The notes: generated by a model not told the origin, from the sequence alone. Shown: positions 53,526 through 61,648, numbered from the stretch's first letter. The stretch is 64,000 bases of DNA from Bacillus sp. BA3 (GCA_002835675.1 PIZR01000002.1:408278-472277), one strand, 5' to 3'. Translations and numbers: made by a program.

Positions 53526-54635
53526 TTAGATTAATGATTTGCGAACGATCACATTGACGCCCTTTGGAACATGTGCAACGATTTTCGCTCCTGGCTCATT
53601 GACCGTCACCCAGCCAAGACCAGAAAACACAATATCCATTTTACCATCTTTCAAGGAGAATTCATGTGGAATCAGCTTCGGAAACTCCTCGATTTGTTCA
53701 GGCCGTGGGGGCGTCAATAATTCCCCGGCATGGTTTTTATACAATTCATCGGCATTTTCCAGTTTCGTACGGTGAATATTCAATTCATTCGAAAGGTAGC
53801 AAGTCAGTGAACGCCTTCCGCCTGAGACATAGTCCAGTCGGGCCAACCCTCCGAAAAATAGCGTCTGTCCTTCATTCAGTTGGTAAACTCTCGGCTTGAT
53901 TTCCTTTTTCGGCATGATCACCTTGAAGTCCCGTTTGTCCACATAGTGAGCCATTTGATGATGATTAATGATTCCTGGTGTATCGATCAATGCCTGTTCA
54001 TCATCCAAAGGAATTTCGATCATATCCAAGGTAGTCCCAGGGAAGTGGGAAGTCGTGATGATATCGTCTTCACCGCTCAATTCTTTTATAAGACGGTTGA
54101 TGAAAGTGGATTTACCTACATTCGTACAGCCCACCACATAGACATCTTTACCTTTGCGGTACCGCTCAATCGCATCAGCCGCTTCCAGTATGTGCTTTCC
54201 CTTTTCCGCACTGACAAGCAGGACATCAACCGGGTTAAGACCCAATTCCTTGGATGATTGCTTCATCCAATTGATCAACTTGTTCGTTTTTACGGATTTA
54301 GGCAATAAATCGACCTTATTTCCGATCAAAAGAACATCATTTCTTCCTACAAATCGATGAAGGCCAGGCAGCCAGCTTCCATTGAAATCAAAAATATCGA
54401 CGATTTTGACGATTAAAGAGTCGGTTTCGCCTACTTTATTCAAGATTTTCAAGAAGTCATCGTCTGTTAAGGATACATCCTGAACTTCGTTATAATGTTT
54501 CAATTTAAAGCAGCGCTGACAGACGATCGTTTCTTTTTCCAGGGCTGATTTAGGGGCATAGCCCAACTCTTTTGGATCTTCAGTCTGGACCTTCACACCG
54601 CAGCCGATGCACACTAATTCTTGATGATTGTTCAA
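53526..54635 (-). CDS. yqeH: Circularly permuted GTPase YqeH
   Basis: GTPase needed for 30S assembly. From a TTG start it has 369 residues: an N-terminal zinc finger (CIGCG and CQRCF), then the permuted G motifs in the order G4 NKVDL, G5, G1 GCTNVGKST, G3 DTPG, and a C-terminal RNA-binding region. The frame extends five codons to an ATG at 54650, but that ATG lies at the ribosome binding site GGGAGGA itself; the TTG at 54635 is better and overlaps the yqeG stop as TTGA. Confidence 0.93.
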   Translation of the reverse strand: MNNHQELVCIGCGVKVQTEDPKELGYAPKSALEKETIVCQRCFKLKHYNEVQDVSLTDDDFLKILNKVGETDSLIVKIVDIFDFNGSWLPGLHRFVGRNDVLLIGNKVDLLPKSVKTNKLINWMKQSSKELGLNPVDVLLVSAEKGKHILEAADAIERYRKGKDVYVVGCTNVGKSTFINRLIKELSGEDDIITTSHFPGTTLDMIEIPLDDEQALIDTPGIINHHQMAHYVDKRDFKVIMPKKEIKPRVYQLNEGQTLFFGGLARLDYVSGGRRSLTCYLSNELNIHRTKLENADELYKNHAGELLTPPRPEQIEEFPKLIPHEFSLKDGKMDIVFSGLGWVTVNEPGAKIVAHVPKGVNVIVRKSLI

Positions 54636-55153
54636 TTGTGATCCTCCCATTCTATCATTCCTTTTCGTTTAAAAAACGCCATGATCTTTCTTTCAAAATA
54701 ACGATTGATCCTTGTTCTGAATTCGTCGGTTTGTGCTACAGGGAGCACTAAGATCGTATGAAACCCGCCTCTGTTCCCTCCCAATACATCCGTCAATAGC
54801 TGATCGCCGATTACCACCGTTTCTTCCAATTTCAATCCCATTGACTTACGGGCTTTATTGAAAGCTCTTACCATCGGTTTTCTGGCCTGGAAGATAAACG
54901 GAATGTGAAGCGGATCGGAAAAAGCTCGAACTCGATTTTCATTATTATTGGACACGATCGTCACTAAAATCCCATGATCCCGCAAATTGTCGAACCATTT
55001 GATTAAATCGGGGGTGGCAGTTGGCCTGTCCCATTCAACGAGAGTATTATCCAAATCGGTAATGACTCCCTTGATCCCTCTTTTTTTCAATTCTTGAGGA
55101 TCTATATTAAAAATGCTTTTAACATGTTCACTCGGCAAAAATAATTTAAGCAT
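54632..55153 (-). CDS. yqeG: HAD-family phosphatase YqeG
   Basis: A 173-residue HAD IIIA phosphatase with motif I DLDNTLVEW, motif II VSNNNE and motif IV GDQLLTDVLGGNR. The substrate is not established. It is the first gene of the operon yqeG-yqeH-aroE-yqeI-nadD-yqeK-rsfS-yqeM, read from the promoter at 55193-55221. AGAGGTG lies before the ATG. Confidence 0.93.
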   Translation of the reverse strand: MLKLFLPSEHVKSIFNIDPQELKKRGIKGVITDLDNTLVEWDRPTATPDLIKWFDNLRDHGILVTIVSNNNENRVRAFSDPLHIPFIFQARKPMVRAFNKARKSMGLKLEETVVIGDQLLTDVLGGNRGGFHTILVLPVAQTDEFRTRINRYFERKIMAFFKRKGMIEWEDHN

Positions 55154-55192
55154 ATTGACACCTCTATATTTTCATTAAAATTTACCGTTTCC

Positions 55193-55221
55193 ATCATATC
55201 GAATTTTTAGCTCACTTTCAA
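55193..55221 (-). promoter_or_regulatory. Sigma-A promoter of the yqeG operon
   Basis: TTGAAA (55221-55216) and TATGAT (55198-55193) with 17 bases between, on the minus strand, 40 bases before yqeG. Confidence 0.82.
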
Positions 55222-55384
55222 AAAAAATTAGGAAAGAAGGGCTGACGGTAAAGAAACATCATAATGGATGTTTTCAGATATGGAAAGGCATTTTTTATTA
55301 AATAATGGGAAATTGGCTGGCAGACCATAACCAAAGAACTAATTATTCATAAAAGATTTCGACAAAAATTTCATTTGTTCAACC

Positions 55385-55483
55385 TGTGGATAACTTTACT
55401 AACATTTTCCATACTGATGTGCACCATTTCGTTCACCTTGTAAACAACTTAACCACAGGTTATCCACTTTCAACTGTGGATAA
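55385..55483. promoter_or_regulatory. DnaA box cluster upstream of sda
   Basis: Perfect boxes TGTGGATAA are at 55385-55393 and 55475-55483; one-mismatch boxes TTAACCACA and TTATCCACT are at 55449-55457 and 55460-55468. The last box ends 8 bases before the sda -35. In B. subtilis DnaA directly activates sda. Confidence 0.88.
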
Positions 55484-55491
55484 CAGAACGA

Positions 55492-55520
55492 TTGTTCTCC
55501 ACGTTTATTTCTGATACAGT
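55492..55520 (+). promoter_or_regulatory. Promoter of sda
   Basis: TTGTTC (55492-55497) and TACAGT (55515-55520) with 17 bases between, directly after the DnaA boxes. Confidence 0.65.
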
Positions 55521-55607
55521 AGGGGTACATCAAGGAAGACTTATCAATATATGCAAGTAAATACCAAATTATTCCTCGCAATCCCAACTGGAGGTGAGCA
55601 GCCGTAT

Positions 55608-55619
55608 ATGGCGTTCTGA
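55608..55619 (+). CDS. Three-codon mini-ORF ahead of sda
   Basis: ATG GCG TTC TGA, with GGAGGTGA 10 bases before it. Its stop overlaps the sda start as TGATG. It may couple translation of sda. It is too short to judge by composition. Confidence 0.4.
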   Translation: MAF

Positions 55620-55759
55620 TGCAAAAACTATCTGATGACCTGTTGCTTGAATCCTATTTTAAAGCACAGAATTTAAAGTTGAGTACCGATTTCATCCGCC
55701 TCATAGAAACGGAAATTCATCGAAGATCCCTAACGCATAAAATCCGATCAATATTTTAA
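55619..55759 (+). CDS. sda: Sporulation checkpoint inhibitor Sda
   Basis: A 46-residue antikinase that blocks KinA when DNA replication is disturbed. The helical hairpin pattern [15 protein letters not shown] and [14 protein letters not shown] is that of Sda. Unlike usual genes, no good ribosome binding site lies right before its ATG; the nearest GGAGGTGA is 21 bases away and serves a mini-ORF that overlaps the start. No in-frame upstream ATG, GTG or TTG exists after the stop at 55595. Regulated, by inference, through DnaA boxes. Confidence 0.9.
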   Translation: MQKLSDDLLLESYFKAQNLKLSTDFIRLIETEIHRRSLTHKIRSIF

Positions 55760-55771
55760 TATGGAATACAT

Positions 55772-55800
55772 AGGCTGACATCAATTGTCAGCCTCTTATT
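55772..55800. terminator. Terminator between sda and psd
   Basis: AGGCTGACA / TGTCAGCCT with loop of 5 and a T-rich tail; serves convergent sda and psd. Confidence 0.8.
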
Positions 55801-55811
55801 TTCAATTGAAG

Positions 55812-56612
55812 TTAGACGGCCCTCATGAAACCGATCGTTTCACCTACACGGACATCTGCGGGAATGGATATGTTTCCTTCAAGTTCAAAATTTCCTTTTT
55901 CAAAAAGAAGCACCACTGTTGAACCAAAGCTGAAATAAGAAAATTCCTGCCCTTTTTCCAATTCCTGAGATTCATCAGTAATGACGATCGAATTTATGAA
56001 CATGGCCCCGACTTTCACCATCGCCAAACTTCCCGCTTCATTTTGCAATTCAGTTACTGTCCGATAATTTTTTGATAAAGGCTCTTTTCCATATTTCATC
56101 CCCCATTTATTAACGGGGTACGATTTCCTTCCAAGGGTCCAGCGTTTGACTACAGAACCCTTGATTGGCGAATGGATCCTATGGTAATGACTCGGGCTTA
56201 AGTATAACACGAGATATTTGCCGCCTAAGTACTTTTCCAACCGAAGTTCATCCCCGAGCATTTCCTCCATTGAATATATCTTTCCCTTAACGACGATCTT
56301 TTTATCAGCCCGTATCTCCCCTGAATCCTCAAGAACACCGTCAACAGGACAAGCCACCGCGGAAGGAACTGCCGTAATTGGCCTGGCGTCCGCCTTTAAC
56401 TGCCTTGTAAATAGTTCGTGCAGATTGGTATAAGCTTTTAACTCCTTACCAAATTCTTGTTGATTAAGGTTAAATGTTTTTACATAAAGTAAAATTAAGG
56501 GCCTGCTCCAACGAGATTGGCTAAAATGCTTTAATAATCCTGATGAATACTGACCATTCGTCAGTTCAATAAGAATGCGATATAAAGACTGAAACAAATA
56601 AAACCACTCCAA
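55812..56612 (-). CDS. psd: Phosphatidylserine decarboxylase proenzyme
   Basis: Makes phosphatidylethanolamine from phosphatidylserine. The 266-residue proenzyme has the conserved PVDG, LYLSPSHYHRIHSP and the self-cleavage motif FGST (Gly230-Ser231), where the pyruvoyl group forms. It is divergent from pssA, 121 bases apart, so both steps of PE synthesis are linked but not in one operon. Function is safe from motifs. Confidence 0.95.
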   Translation of the reverse strand: MEWFYLFQSLYRILIELTNGQYSSGLLKHFSQSRWSRPLILLYVKTFNLNQQEFGKELKAYTNLHELFTRQLKADARPITAVPSAVACPVDGVLEDSGEIRADKKIVVKGKIYSMEEMLGDELRLEKYLGGKYLVLYLSPSHYHRIHSPIKGSVVKRWTLGRKSYPVNKWGMKYGKEPLSKNYRTVTELQNEAGSLAMVKVGAMFINSIVITDESQELEKGQEFSYFSFGSTVVLLFEKGNFELEGNISIPADVRVGETIGFMRAV

Positions 56613-56733
56613 ATTGTAAAATTATTCTAAAATTCCCTTGCATAAATTGTGTTAAGTAAAATATTATTATATAATAAATACTTATGTTTACTATATTTTG
56701 TTTTAATTTGTTTCATTTGAAAGGAGTGAAAAG

Positions 56734-57273
56734 ATGTTTTTATTACACGCCCTCGATCAAACCATTAAAAAAGTGAAAGCACAAACAGCAAATATACTTA
56801 CTTTAATGAATTTATCCCTTGGTGGATTTGCAATAATTGCCGTGATGCACGGCCAATTGAATTTAAGCCTGCTTTTAATCTTCCTGGCTGCCCTTGCAGA
56901 TCGCTTTGACGGTATGGTTGCACGGAAGTTCAACATTGAATCGGAATTGGGTAAGCAGCTTGATTCCATGTGTGACATCATATCTTTTGGCGTCGCACCA
57001 GCTCTATTATTATACCAAGGAATATTGATAGAATTTGGAGCACCGGGCACACTCTTCACCGTTTTCTATATTGGCTGTGGTGCATTTCGTCTCGCCCGCT
57101 TCAATATAAGTGAAAGCAATGGATATTTTACAGGAGTGCCAATTACGGTTGCGGGCTGCATCGCCACTTTAAGTTATCTCGCCGTCCCGTATTTCCATCC
57201 GGTCTTTTTCTTATCCCTCATGATTATATTATCATTACTTATGGTCAGTCCATTTAAACTGAAGAAAGTTTAA
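56734..57273 (+). CDS. pssA: CDP-diacylglycerol-serine O-phosphatidyltransferase
   Basis: Integral membrane enzyme making phosphatidylserine. The 179-residue protein has the CDP-alcohol phosphotransferase motif with Asp56, Asp59, Gly60, Ala63, Arg64, Gly73, Asp77 and Asp81, and about six membrane helices. AAAGGAG precedes the ATG. A loose promoter, TTGCAT and TATTAT at 56638-56667 with spacer 18, lies upstream. Works with divergent psd. Confidence 0.95.
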   Translation: MFLLHALDQTIKKVKAQTANILTLMNLSLGGFAIIAVMHGQLNLSLLLIFLAALADRFDGMVARKFNIESELGKQLDSMCDIISFGVAPALLLYQGILIEFGAPGTLFTVFYIGCGAFRLARFNISESNGYFTGVPITVAGCIATLSYLAVPYFHPVFFLSLMIILSLLMVSPFKLKKV

Positions 57274-57281
57274 ATAAGAAA

Positions 57282-57313
57282 GCGGATGTCCTAAACCGGA
57301 CATCCGCCTTTTT
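57282..57313. terminator. Terminator between pssA and the M3 peptidase
   Basis: GCGGATGTCC / GGACATCCGC, loop of 6, followed by a long T-run on the plus strand. Confidence 0.92.
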
Positions 57314-57340
57314 TTGTTCATATTCAGCCTAAAACCCATC

Positions 57341-59131
57341 TTATGCTTTTCGGACTAATGGGTCGGTCAAACGCATGAATTCTTCAACATCCTCCATACA
57401 GGCATTGACCGCTTCTTCCCAAAAATCCCGGGTCTCCAAATCGACGCCTAAATGTTTCTCCGCCAGATCCTCGACCTTCATGGAACCTGTATCCTTTAAT
57501 AGAGCGATATATTTTTCTTCGAATCCTGCAGGTTCTTTCAGGGCATTCGCGTATATGCCTAATGAGAATAAGTAACCGAATGTGTACGGAAAATTATAAA
57601 ATGGTACACCTGTAATATAGAAATGGAGCTTTGAGGCCCAGAACGTTGGATTATAATCACTTAAAGCATCGCCATAAGCTTCTTTTTGTGCATCTACCAT
57701 CAGTTCATTCAATCGTTCGGCACTGACATACCCTTGTTTCCTCTCGTCATAAAACCTTGTCTCGAATAAGTAGCGGGCATGGATATTCATGAGTAATGCC
57801 ACGGAACGCTGAATTTTATCTTCTAAAAGCACAAGCTTTTCTTCCTCACTGGCCGCTTCCTTCACAGCCGCATCCGCTACGACCATTTCAGCAAAGGTAG
57901 AGGCTGTTTCAGCCACATTCATGGCATATGACCGATTCAATGGATGGATATCCCTCATTGCATAAGAATGGAATGCATGTCCCAATTCATGAGCCAATGT
58001 CGATACATTGGATGGGGTGCCCGAATACGTCATGAAAATCCTTGACTGCTTATTTAATGGAAAGCCGGTGCAAAAACCTCCTGGTCTCTTACCTGGCCTG
58101 TCCTCCGCTTCAATCCAGCTGTCTTCAAAAGCTTTCTGGGTGAAGCTTGCTAATTGAGAACCGAACTTCGAGAATTGCTGTATGATGAAGTCTGCACCTT
58201 CTTGATAATCCATTACTTTGGACTGTGCCGTAACAGCAAGCGGTGCATCCAAATCCGCCCAACTTAATTTATCCAGATCCAATAACTCCGCTTTCCTTTT
58301 TAAAAACCTCACAAGCGGCTCCTTATGATCGGCAATGACATTCCACATGCTTTCGAGCGTTTCTTTTTTCATCCTCCCTATTTCAAGAGGCTCTTTCAAA
58401 ATATCATCCCAGCCCCTTTTTTCATTCACACTGAGACGGAATCCAGCCAAGTGGTTCAGCGTCCGGGCAAAAAGGTCACTCTTTTCCTCCCAAGCCTGTT
58501 CCCACGCGGTAAATAATTCTTTCCTGGCCCCTTCATCAGGATCAGAAAATTTATTCGCCGCTTGGCCTACAGAAAGCTTTTCACCCTTATATGGGATGGT
58601 CATTGAACCGACGATCGTATCATACATTTGGCTCCAACCTTCGAAACCGTCCATGGCCAATTGGGTGATTAATGATTCTTCCTTTACGGAAAGCTTTTCC
58701 TTTGCCTTTTCCCGGCGTTCATTCAATACGAATTTCAATTCATTCAATGGTTCTTTTTCGAGGATTTTGTTAAAAACCGCATCATCAAGCTGTATCAACT
58801 TTTCATCCAGCCTGCTTAACACCATTTTTAGTGAAGCGACTATCTTCATTTGTTTGATCCGCAGCTGGCCAGCCTTTTTATCCTGCGCATTTTGAGCTTC
58901 CAGGCATCCAATGAAGGCACTGGCCTGCGTGGATTTCATATTTGTATTTTTATAAAGATCAAATGCCTCGATTAAACTGATTTCATCATTGTCTTTTGGA
59001 TTGATATTGCTTACAAGTCGGTCTAATTCTTTTACCTCTTCGTTAATTTCATCTAAAAAAATCAGGAACTCCTTAGAAGAGCTTCCTCCTCTAAAAAAAA
59101 TATCCAAATCCCACGTCAAAGAATATCCCAT
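57341..59131 (-). CDS. M3 family oligoendopeptidase (PepF-like)
   Basis: A 596-residue zinc metallopeptidase of the thimet/PepF group that cuts short peptides in the cytosol. The motif HELGH is at residues 381-385 with the third zinc ligand at about Glu408 (NVAETAST). The frame extends 11 codons upstream to 59164; the ATG at 59131 follows AAAAGGGGGC and is preferred. Single gene. The exact substrate range cannot be told from the sequence. Confidence 0.93.
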   Translation of the reverse strand: MGYSLTWDLDIFFRGGSSSKEFLIFLDEINEEVKELDRLVSNINPKDNDEISLIEAFDLYKNTNMKSTQASAFIGCLEAQNAQDKKAGQLRIKQMKIVASLKMVLSRLDEKLIQLDDAVFNKILEKEPLNELKFVLNERREKAKEKLSVKEESLITQLAMDGFEGWSQMYDTIVGSMTIPYKGEKLSVGQAANKFSDPDEGARKELFTAWEQAWEEKSDLFARTLNHLAGFRLSVNEKRGWDDILKEPLEIGRMKKETLESMWNVIADHKEPLVRFLKRKAELLDLDKLSWADLDAPLAVTAQSKVMDYQEGADFIIQQFSKFGSQLASFTQKAFEDSWIEAEDRPGKRPGGFCTGFPLNKQSRIFMTYSGTPSNVSTLAHELGHAFHSYAMRDIHPLNRSYAMNVAETASTFAEMVVADAAVKEAASEEEKLVLLEDKIQRSVALLMNIHARYLFETRFYDERKQGYVSAERLNELMVDAQKEAYGDALSDYNPTFWASKLHFYITGVPFYNFPYTFGYLFSLGIYANALKEPAGFEEKYIALLKDTGSMKVEDLAEKHLGVDLETRDFWEEAVNACMEDVEEFMRLTDPLVRKA

Positions 59132-59293
59132 CCTGCATTGCCCCCTTTTTATCACTAATCCCATTATAGGGGTTAATTCAAATTTTTTCTAATTAAAAGG
59201 AATTTTCAGATATTTGTCAGAACATTTTTCTATATCCCAGATTAAAAGCATGTTATGATGAATATATTCTTAGGAAAGGGGTGGTTGATTCAT

Positions 59294-59596
59294 ATGAAAT
59301 TCTTTATTCACATGTCTGCCATCATCCTGCTCCTTTGGACGCTGCCCATACAGTTCCATCATCATGCACAGCAGCTGACCATTGAAGAACATACCGATGT
59401 TCACCATTGGGATAAGGCCGACAAGAAACAGCCTTTCGTGCCTTCCTTCAATTCCTGGCAGTCACTTATCATTGTTCTAATTTTCGAATTTTCCATTTTG
59501 AGTTTTCTTTATTTTCACTCAAATTTACGCCTGCGGTATCTCAGCCCAGTTTTTTTTCAGGCGAATTACGTAGCCCTACGCTCTGACATTTTATAA
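59294..59596 (+). CDS. Small His-rich membrane protein
   Basis: A 100-residue protein I do not recognise. Two hydrophobic segments lie at about 3-18 and 54-74, joined by a hydrophilic loop containing HHH and HTDVHHW, and the end is basic and aromatic. AAAGGGGTGG lies 9 bases before the ATG at 59294; the longer frame from 59255 lacks such a signal. It is followed 26 bases later by a second small membrane ORF and a shared terminator, which suggests a two-gene unit. The His-rich loop could bind metal; this is speculation. Confidence 0.65.
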   Translation: MKFFIHMSAIILLLWTLPIQFHHHAQQLTIEEHTDVHHWDKADKKQPFVPSFNSWQSLIIVLIFEFSILSFLYFHSNLRLRYLSPVFFQANYVALRSDIL

Positions 59597-59622
59597 AAAA
59601 ATAAAATGGAGGAGTGATTCAT

Positions 59623-59739
59623 ATGTGGTTCCGACTAATTATGATAGGGGTCTTTTCTTTAACCGCTTCACGTCTGTTCCTTTTTCAGGGAATCGAGATT
59701 TATCATGCATTTACGGATTTGATCCGAAATAAATATTAA
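59623..59739 (+). CDS. Small membrane protein of 38 residues
   Basis: Starts with WFRLIMIGVFSLTASRLFLF, one membrane segment, then a short soluble tail ending RNKY. TGGAGGAGTG precedes the ATG at a good distance. It lies just behind the His-rich membrane protein and before a strong terminator. I do not recognise it. Confidence 0.65.
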   Translation: MWFRLIMIGVFSLTASRLFLFQGIEIYHAFTDLIRNKY

Positions 59740-59744
59740 AAAGA

Positions 59745-59775
59745 AGAGTGCGGGGAAATTTTCCCCGCACTCTCT
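59745..59775. terminator. Terminator between the small membrane genes and sigK
   Basis: AGAGTGCGGGGAA pairs with TTCCCCGCACTCT, a 13-bp perfect stem, flanked by A-rich and T-rich ends; serves both convergent sides. Confidence 0.9.
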
Positions 59776-59790
59776 TTGACTTTATCATTC

Positions 59791-60513
59791 CTATCCTTTA
59801 GCTTTCTTTTCCTTCTCTTTTTCTGCTCTGTAAAATTCGTGGAACATCTTCATCAAGGCACGTTTTTCGATCCTTGATACATAACTGCGGGAAATGCCAA
59901 GCTCCTTAGCGATTTCCCTCTGGGTTTTTTCCTTTTTCAAATCCAGTCCGAACCTGCCTACAATGACTTCCTTTTCGCGTTCATCCAAAATATCAATATA
60001 CTTTTTCACTTTTTCAATTTCCATATTGAGCTGAATCGTATCGATGACATCTTCCGATTCCGATTTCAGTACATCGATTAAACTGATTTCATTTCCTTCT
60101 TTATCCTGACCGATCGGATCATGCAGGGAAATATCTTTCTTCGTTTTCTTTGTCGCTCGTAAATGCATCAGGATTTCATTCTCAATGCATCGCGCCGCAT
60201 ATGTGGCCAGCTTCGTACCCTTCCCATCCGAATAACTCTCAATGGCCTTTATCAAACCAATTGTCCCAATCGAAATCAAATCCTCTGTATCTTCGCCCGT
60301 ATTCTCGAATTTCTTGACGATATGGGCAACAAGCCTGAGATTATGCTCGATCAGGATGTTACGGGCATCACCATCACCCTCACTCATAAGCTTCAGATAT
60401 TTCTTTTCATCCTGAGATGACAGAGGCTGGGGAAAAGCGTTGTTTTTCACATAGGAAACGAATAAGTAAAATTCTTTGATAATATAACCGACAACTGTAA
60501 GTATTCCGGGCAT
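59791..60513 (-). CDS. sigK: Late mother-cell sigma factor SigK (pro-sigma K)
   Basis: Sporulation sigma factor of the mother cell. From the chosen ATG it has 240 residues: a hydrophobic pro-sequence (about 1-20) removed by SpoIVFB, then region 2 ([21 protein letters not shown]) and region 4 ([18 protein letters not shown]). It is a single uninterrupted frame, so no skin-type element splits it here. The frame opens three codons earlier at 60522, but GGGGG precedes 60513 better. A short hairpin AGTGGG/CCCACT lies about 60 bases upstream. Confidence 0.94.
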   Translation of the reverse strand: MPGILTVVGYIIKEFYLFVSYVKNNAFPQPLSSQDEKKYLKLMSEGDGDARNILIEHNLRLVAHIVKKFENTGEDTEDLISIGTIGLIKAIESYSDGKGTKLATYAARCIENEILMHLRATKKTKKDISLHDPIGQDKEGNEISLIDVLKSESEDVIDTIQLNMEIEKVKKYIDILDEREKEVIVGRFGLDLKKEKTQREIAKELGISRSYVSRIEKRALMKMFHEFYRAEKEKEKKAKG

Positions 60514-60702
60514 TGGTTTCATCCCCCGTTTCTTTGGTTTCCCTATTCATACCTATGCAGCAGTGGGCTTGTTCGTGTCTGTCCCACTAAAAGAAATCAG
60601 GAAAGTGTTAAATGTTCAAACCAGCCTGGAGGAATTCCCAAGCGAACGAAGGCAATTGTTCATATAATGATAGGGAATTTTTTAGGGAAAGGGGGTTTTA
60701 CG

Positions 60703-60891
60703 ATGGGATATAACTATGGACCATACGGATGCAGCTATGGTTATCCGGCTCCTGCGCCTTGCTATGCAGGGTCCGGTTACGGCTTTGGTTATGGCCTGTT
60801 TATTGTCCTCTTGATTTTATTGCTCATTTTCGGGTTTTGGTGGTTGCCGGGATGTGGATTTGGTTATGGAGGATCAGGTCCGTGCTGCTGA
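60703..60891 (+). CDS. YjcZ/SscA-type small spore protein
   Basis: A 62-residue protein. Residues 1-28 are rich in Gly, Tyr, Pro and Cys, followed by one membrane helix of the YjcZ type (FIVLLILLLIFGF, about 33-46) and a Gly/Cys-rich end with two final Cys. AAAGGGGG lies 7 bases before the ATG at 60703. The family includes SscA, a small protein used in spore coat assembly. Beside sigK, so expression in sporulation is likely but not shown. Confidence 0.8.
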   Translation: MGYNYGPYGCSYGYPAPAPCYAGSGYGFGYGLFIVLLILLLIFGFWWLPGCGFGYGGSGPCC

Positions 60892-60906
60892 TTCAGGCAA
60901 AGAAAA

Positions 60907-60934
60907 AAACTCGGCCCGAGTGCCGAGTTTCCCC
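60907..60934 (+). terminator. Terminator after the YjcZ-type gene
   Basis: AAACTCGGC / GCCGAGTTT, loop of 6, A-rich before and T-rich after. Confidence 0.85.
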
Positions 60935-61048
60935 TTTTACATATTCATTTCACTACGCTTGTAGCGTCATAACAACATAACTTCAATTTTATCCCTTGGC
61001 TTCTTCCCCTGTACATATATAAACCATGGCGATGCACCGGCAAATCCG

Positions 61049-61114
61049 TTAGCCGGTATCCTTCTCCTGCCAATAGCAACGCTTCTCTCCTTTTACGTAT
61101 AACAAGTTCAACAT
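61049..61114 (-). CDS. Possible 21-residue peptide
   Basis: A short ORF (LNLLYVKGEKRCYW then QEKDTG) with GGTGGAGG before its ATG. It is the last of three short ORFs on the minus strand around yrzI. A small hairpin (ACCGGC/GCCGGT) overlaps its end. Supported only by the ribosome binding site and the cluster. Confidence 0.4.
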   Translation of the reverse strand: MLNLLYVKGEKRCYWQEKDTG

Positions 61115-61174
61115 ATTAACCTCCACCTTTCTTAATTTTTTATGAACGGAATACCAACCTCGTATATTTATTTT

Positions 61175-61315
61175 TTAGAAAAAAGGACGATGCTTCATCG
61201 CTTTATCTAGATGTTCTTCCCGAATCTTGTGGATTCTCTCCTGCTGCAAACATTCCTCGGCAGTCATTTTTTTCATTTTAATCGTGATTGTGAAAAAAAG
61301 CATATTCAGTGTCAT
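61175..61315 (-). CDS. yrzI: YrzI-family small protein
   Basis: A 46-residue protein with the family start MTLNMLFFTITI, then a Lys/Met-rich linker and a charged helix (EECLQQERIHKIREEHLDKAM). AAAGGAGGTGATATT, a near-perfect ribosome binding site, precedes the ATG at 61315; the longer frame to 61429 crosses two terminators and was rejected. In B. subtilis the yrzI operon holds several short peptides and is a target of the ribosome-linked RNase Rae1. Confidence 0.85.
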   Translation of the reverse strand: MTLNMLFFTITIKMKKMTAEECLQQERIHKIREEHLDKAMKHRPFF

Positions 61316-61353
61316 AATATCACCTCCTTTAAAGGGGCGGCCCAACAAAAAGG

Positions 61354-61392
61354 CATAAAAAGGCCGCAGAAAGTTACGTCCTCCTGCGGGTT
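61354..61392 (-). terminator. Second terminator-like hairpin before yrzI
   Basis: CCGCAG / CTGCGG with a 14-base loop, then TTTTTATG on the minus strand. It repeats the arm sequence of the hairpin at 61404-61443. Confidence 0.6.
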
Positions 61393-61403
61393 CTTTTTGA
61401 AAA

Positions 61404-61443
61404 TATAAAAAGGCCGCAGGATAAAACACTTCTCCCTGCGGCC
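61404..61443 (-). terminator. Terminator after the 33-codon ORF
   Basis: GGCCGCAGG / CCTGCGGCC, a 9-bp perfect stem followed by TTTTTATA on the minus strand. Confidence 0.82.
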
Positions 61444-61477
61444 GCTATGTCTGAATGATTAATAAAGCCAAATTGCT

Positions 61478-61579
61478 TTAGAAATATTCCGCTTGGCACA
61501 GGTCGAATGTTATTTGATTGTCATTTGAAACGGACCGGCTGATTGCGATTGCGACGACTCCATGTAGATACAATGTCAT
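61478..61579 (-). CDS. Possible 33-residue peptide upstream of yrzI
   Basis: Begins MTLYLHGVVAIAISRS and ends CQAEYF. AAAGGAGGTCGAAGAAA precedes its ATG, as strong as that of yrzI, and a clear sigma-A promoter is 40 bases upstream. The first residues share the MTL.L start and a short hydrophobic run with YrzI, but the match is too short to be sure. Confidence 0.5.
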   Translation of the reverse strand: MTLYLHGVVAIAISRSVSNDNQITFDLCQAEYF

Positions 61580-61619
61580 TTTCTTCGACCTCCTTTGGAA
61601 TATTTTTTATTACTTGGTA

Positions 61620-61648
61620 AGTATATCCACAAATTCGATATTTGTAAA
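61620..61648 (-). promoter_or_regulatory. Sigma-A promoter of the yrzI short-ORF cluster
   Basis: TTTACA (61648-61643) and TATACT (61625-61620) with exactly 17 bases between, on the minus strand. Confidence 0.8.

Larger units (their letters stand above)
55154..55618. other. Divergent control region between yqeG and sda
   Basis: This 465-base gap holds the yqeG promoter, four DnaA boxes, the sda promoter and the three-codon mini-ORF before sda. No other gene is supported. Confidence 0.75.

Noticed and set aside
58335..58895. 186-codon ORF opposite the M3 peptidase
   Set aside because: Antisense to a firmly recognised gene; Ser/Phe-rich composition typical of the reverse strand of a Glu/Lys-rich protein.
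61316..61429. N-terminal extension of yrzI to 84 codons
   Set aside because: It would run through two terminator hairpins and across the strong yrzI ribosome binding site.
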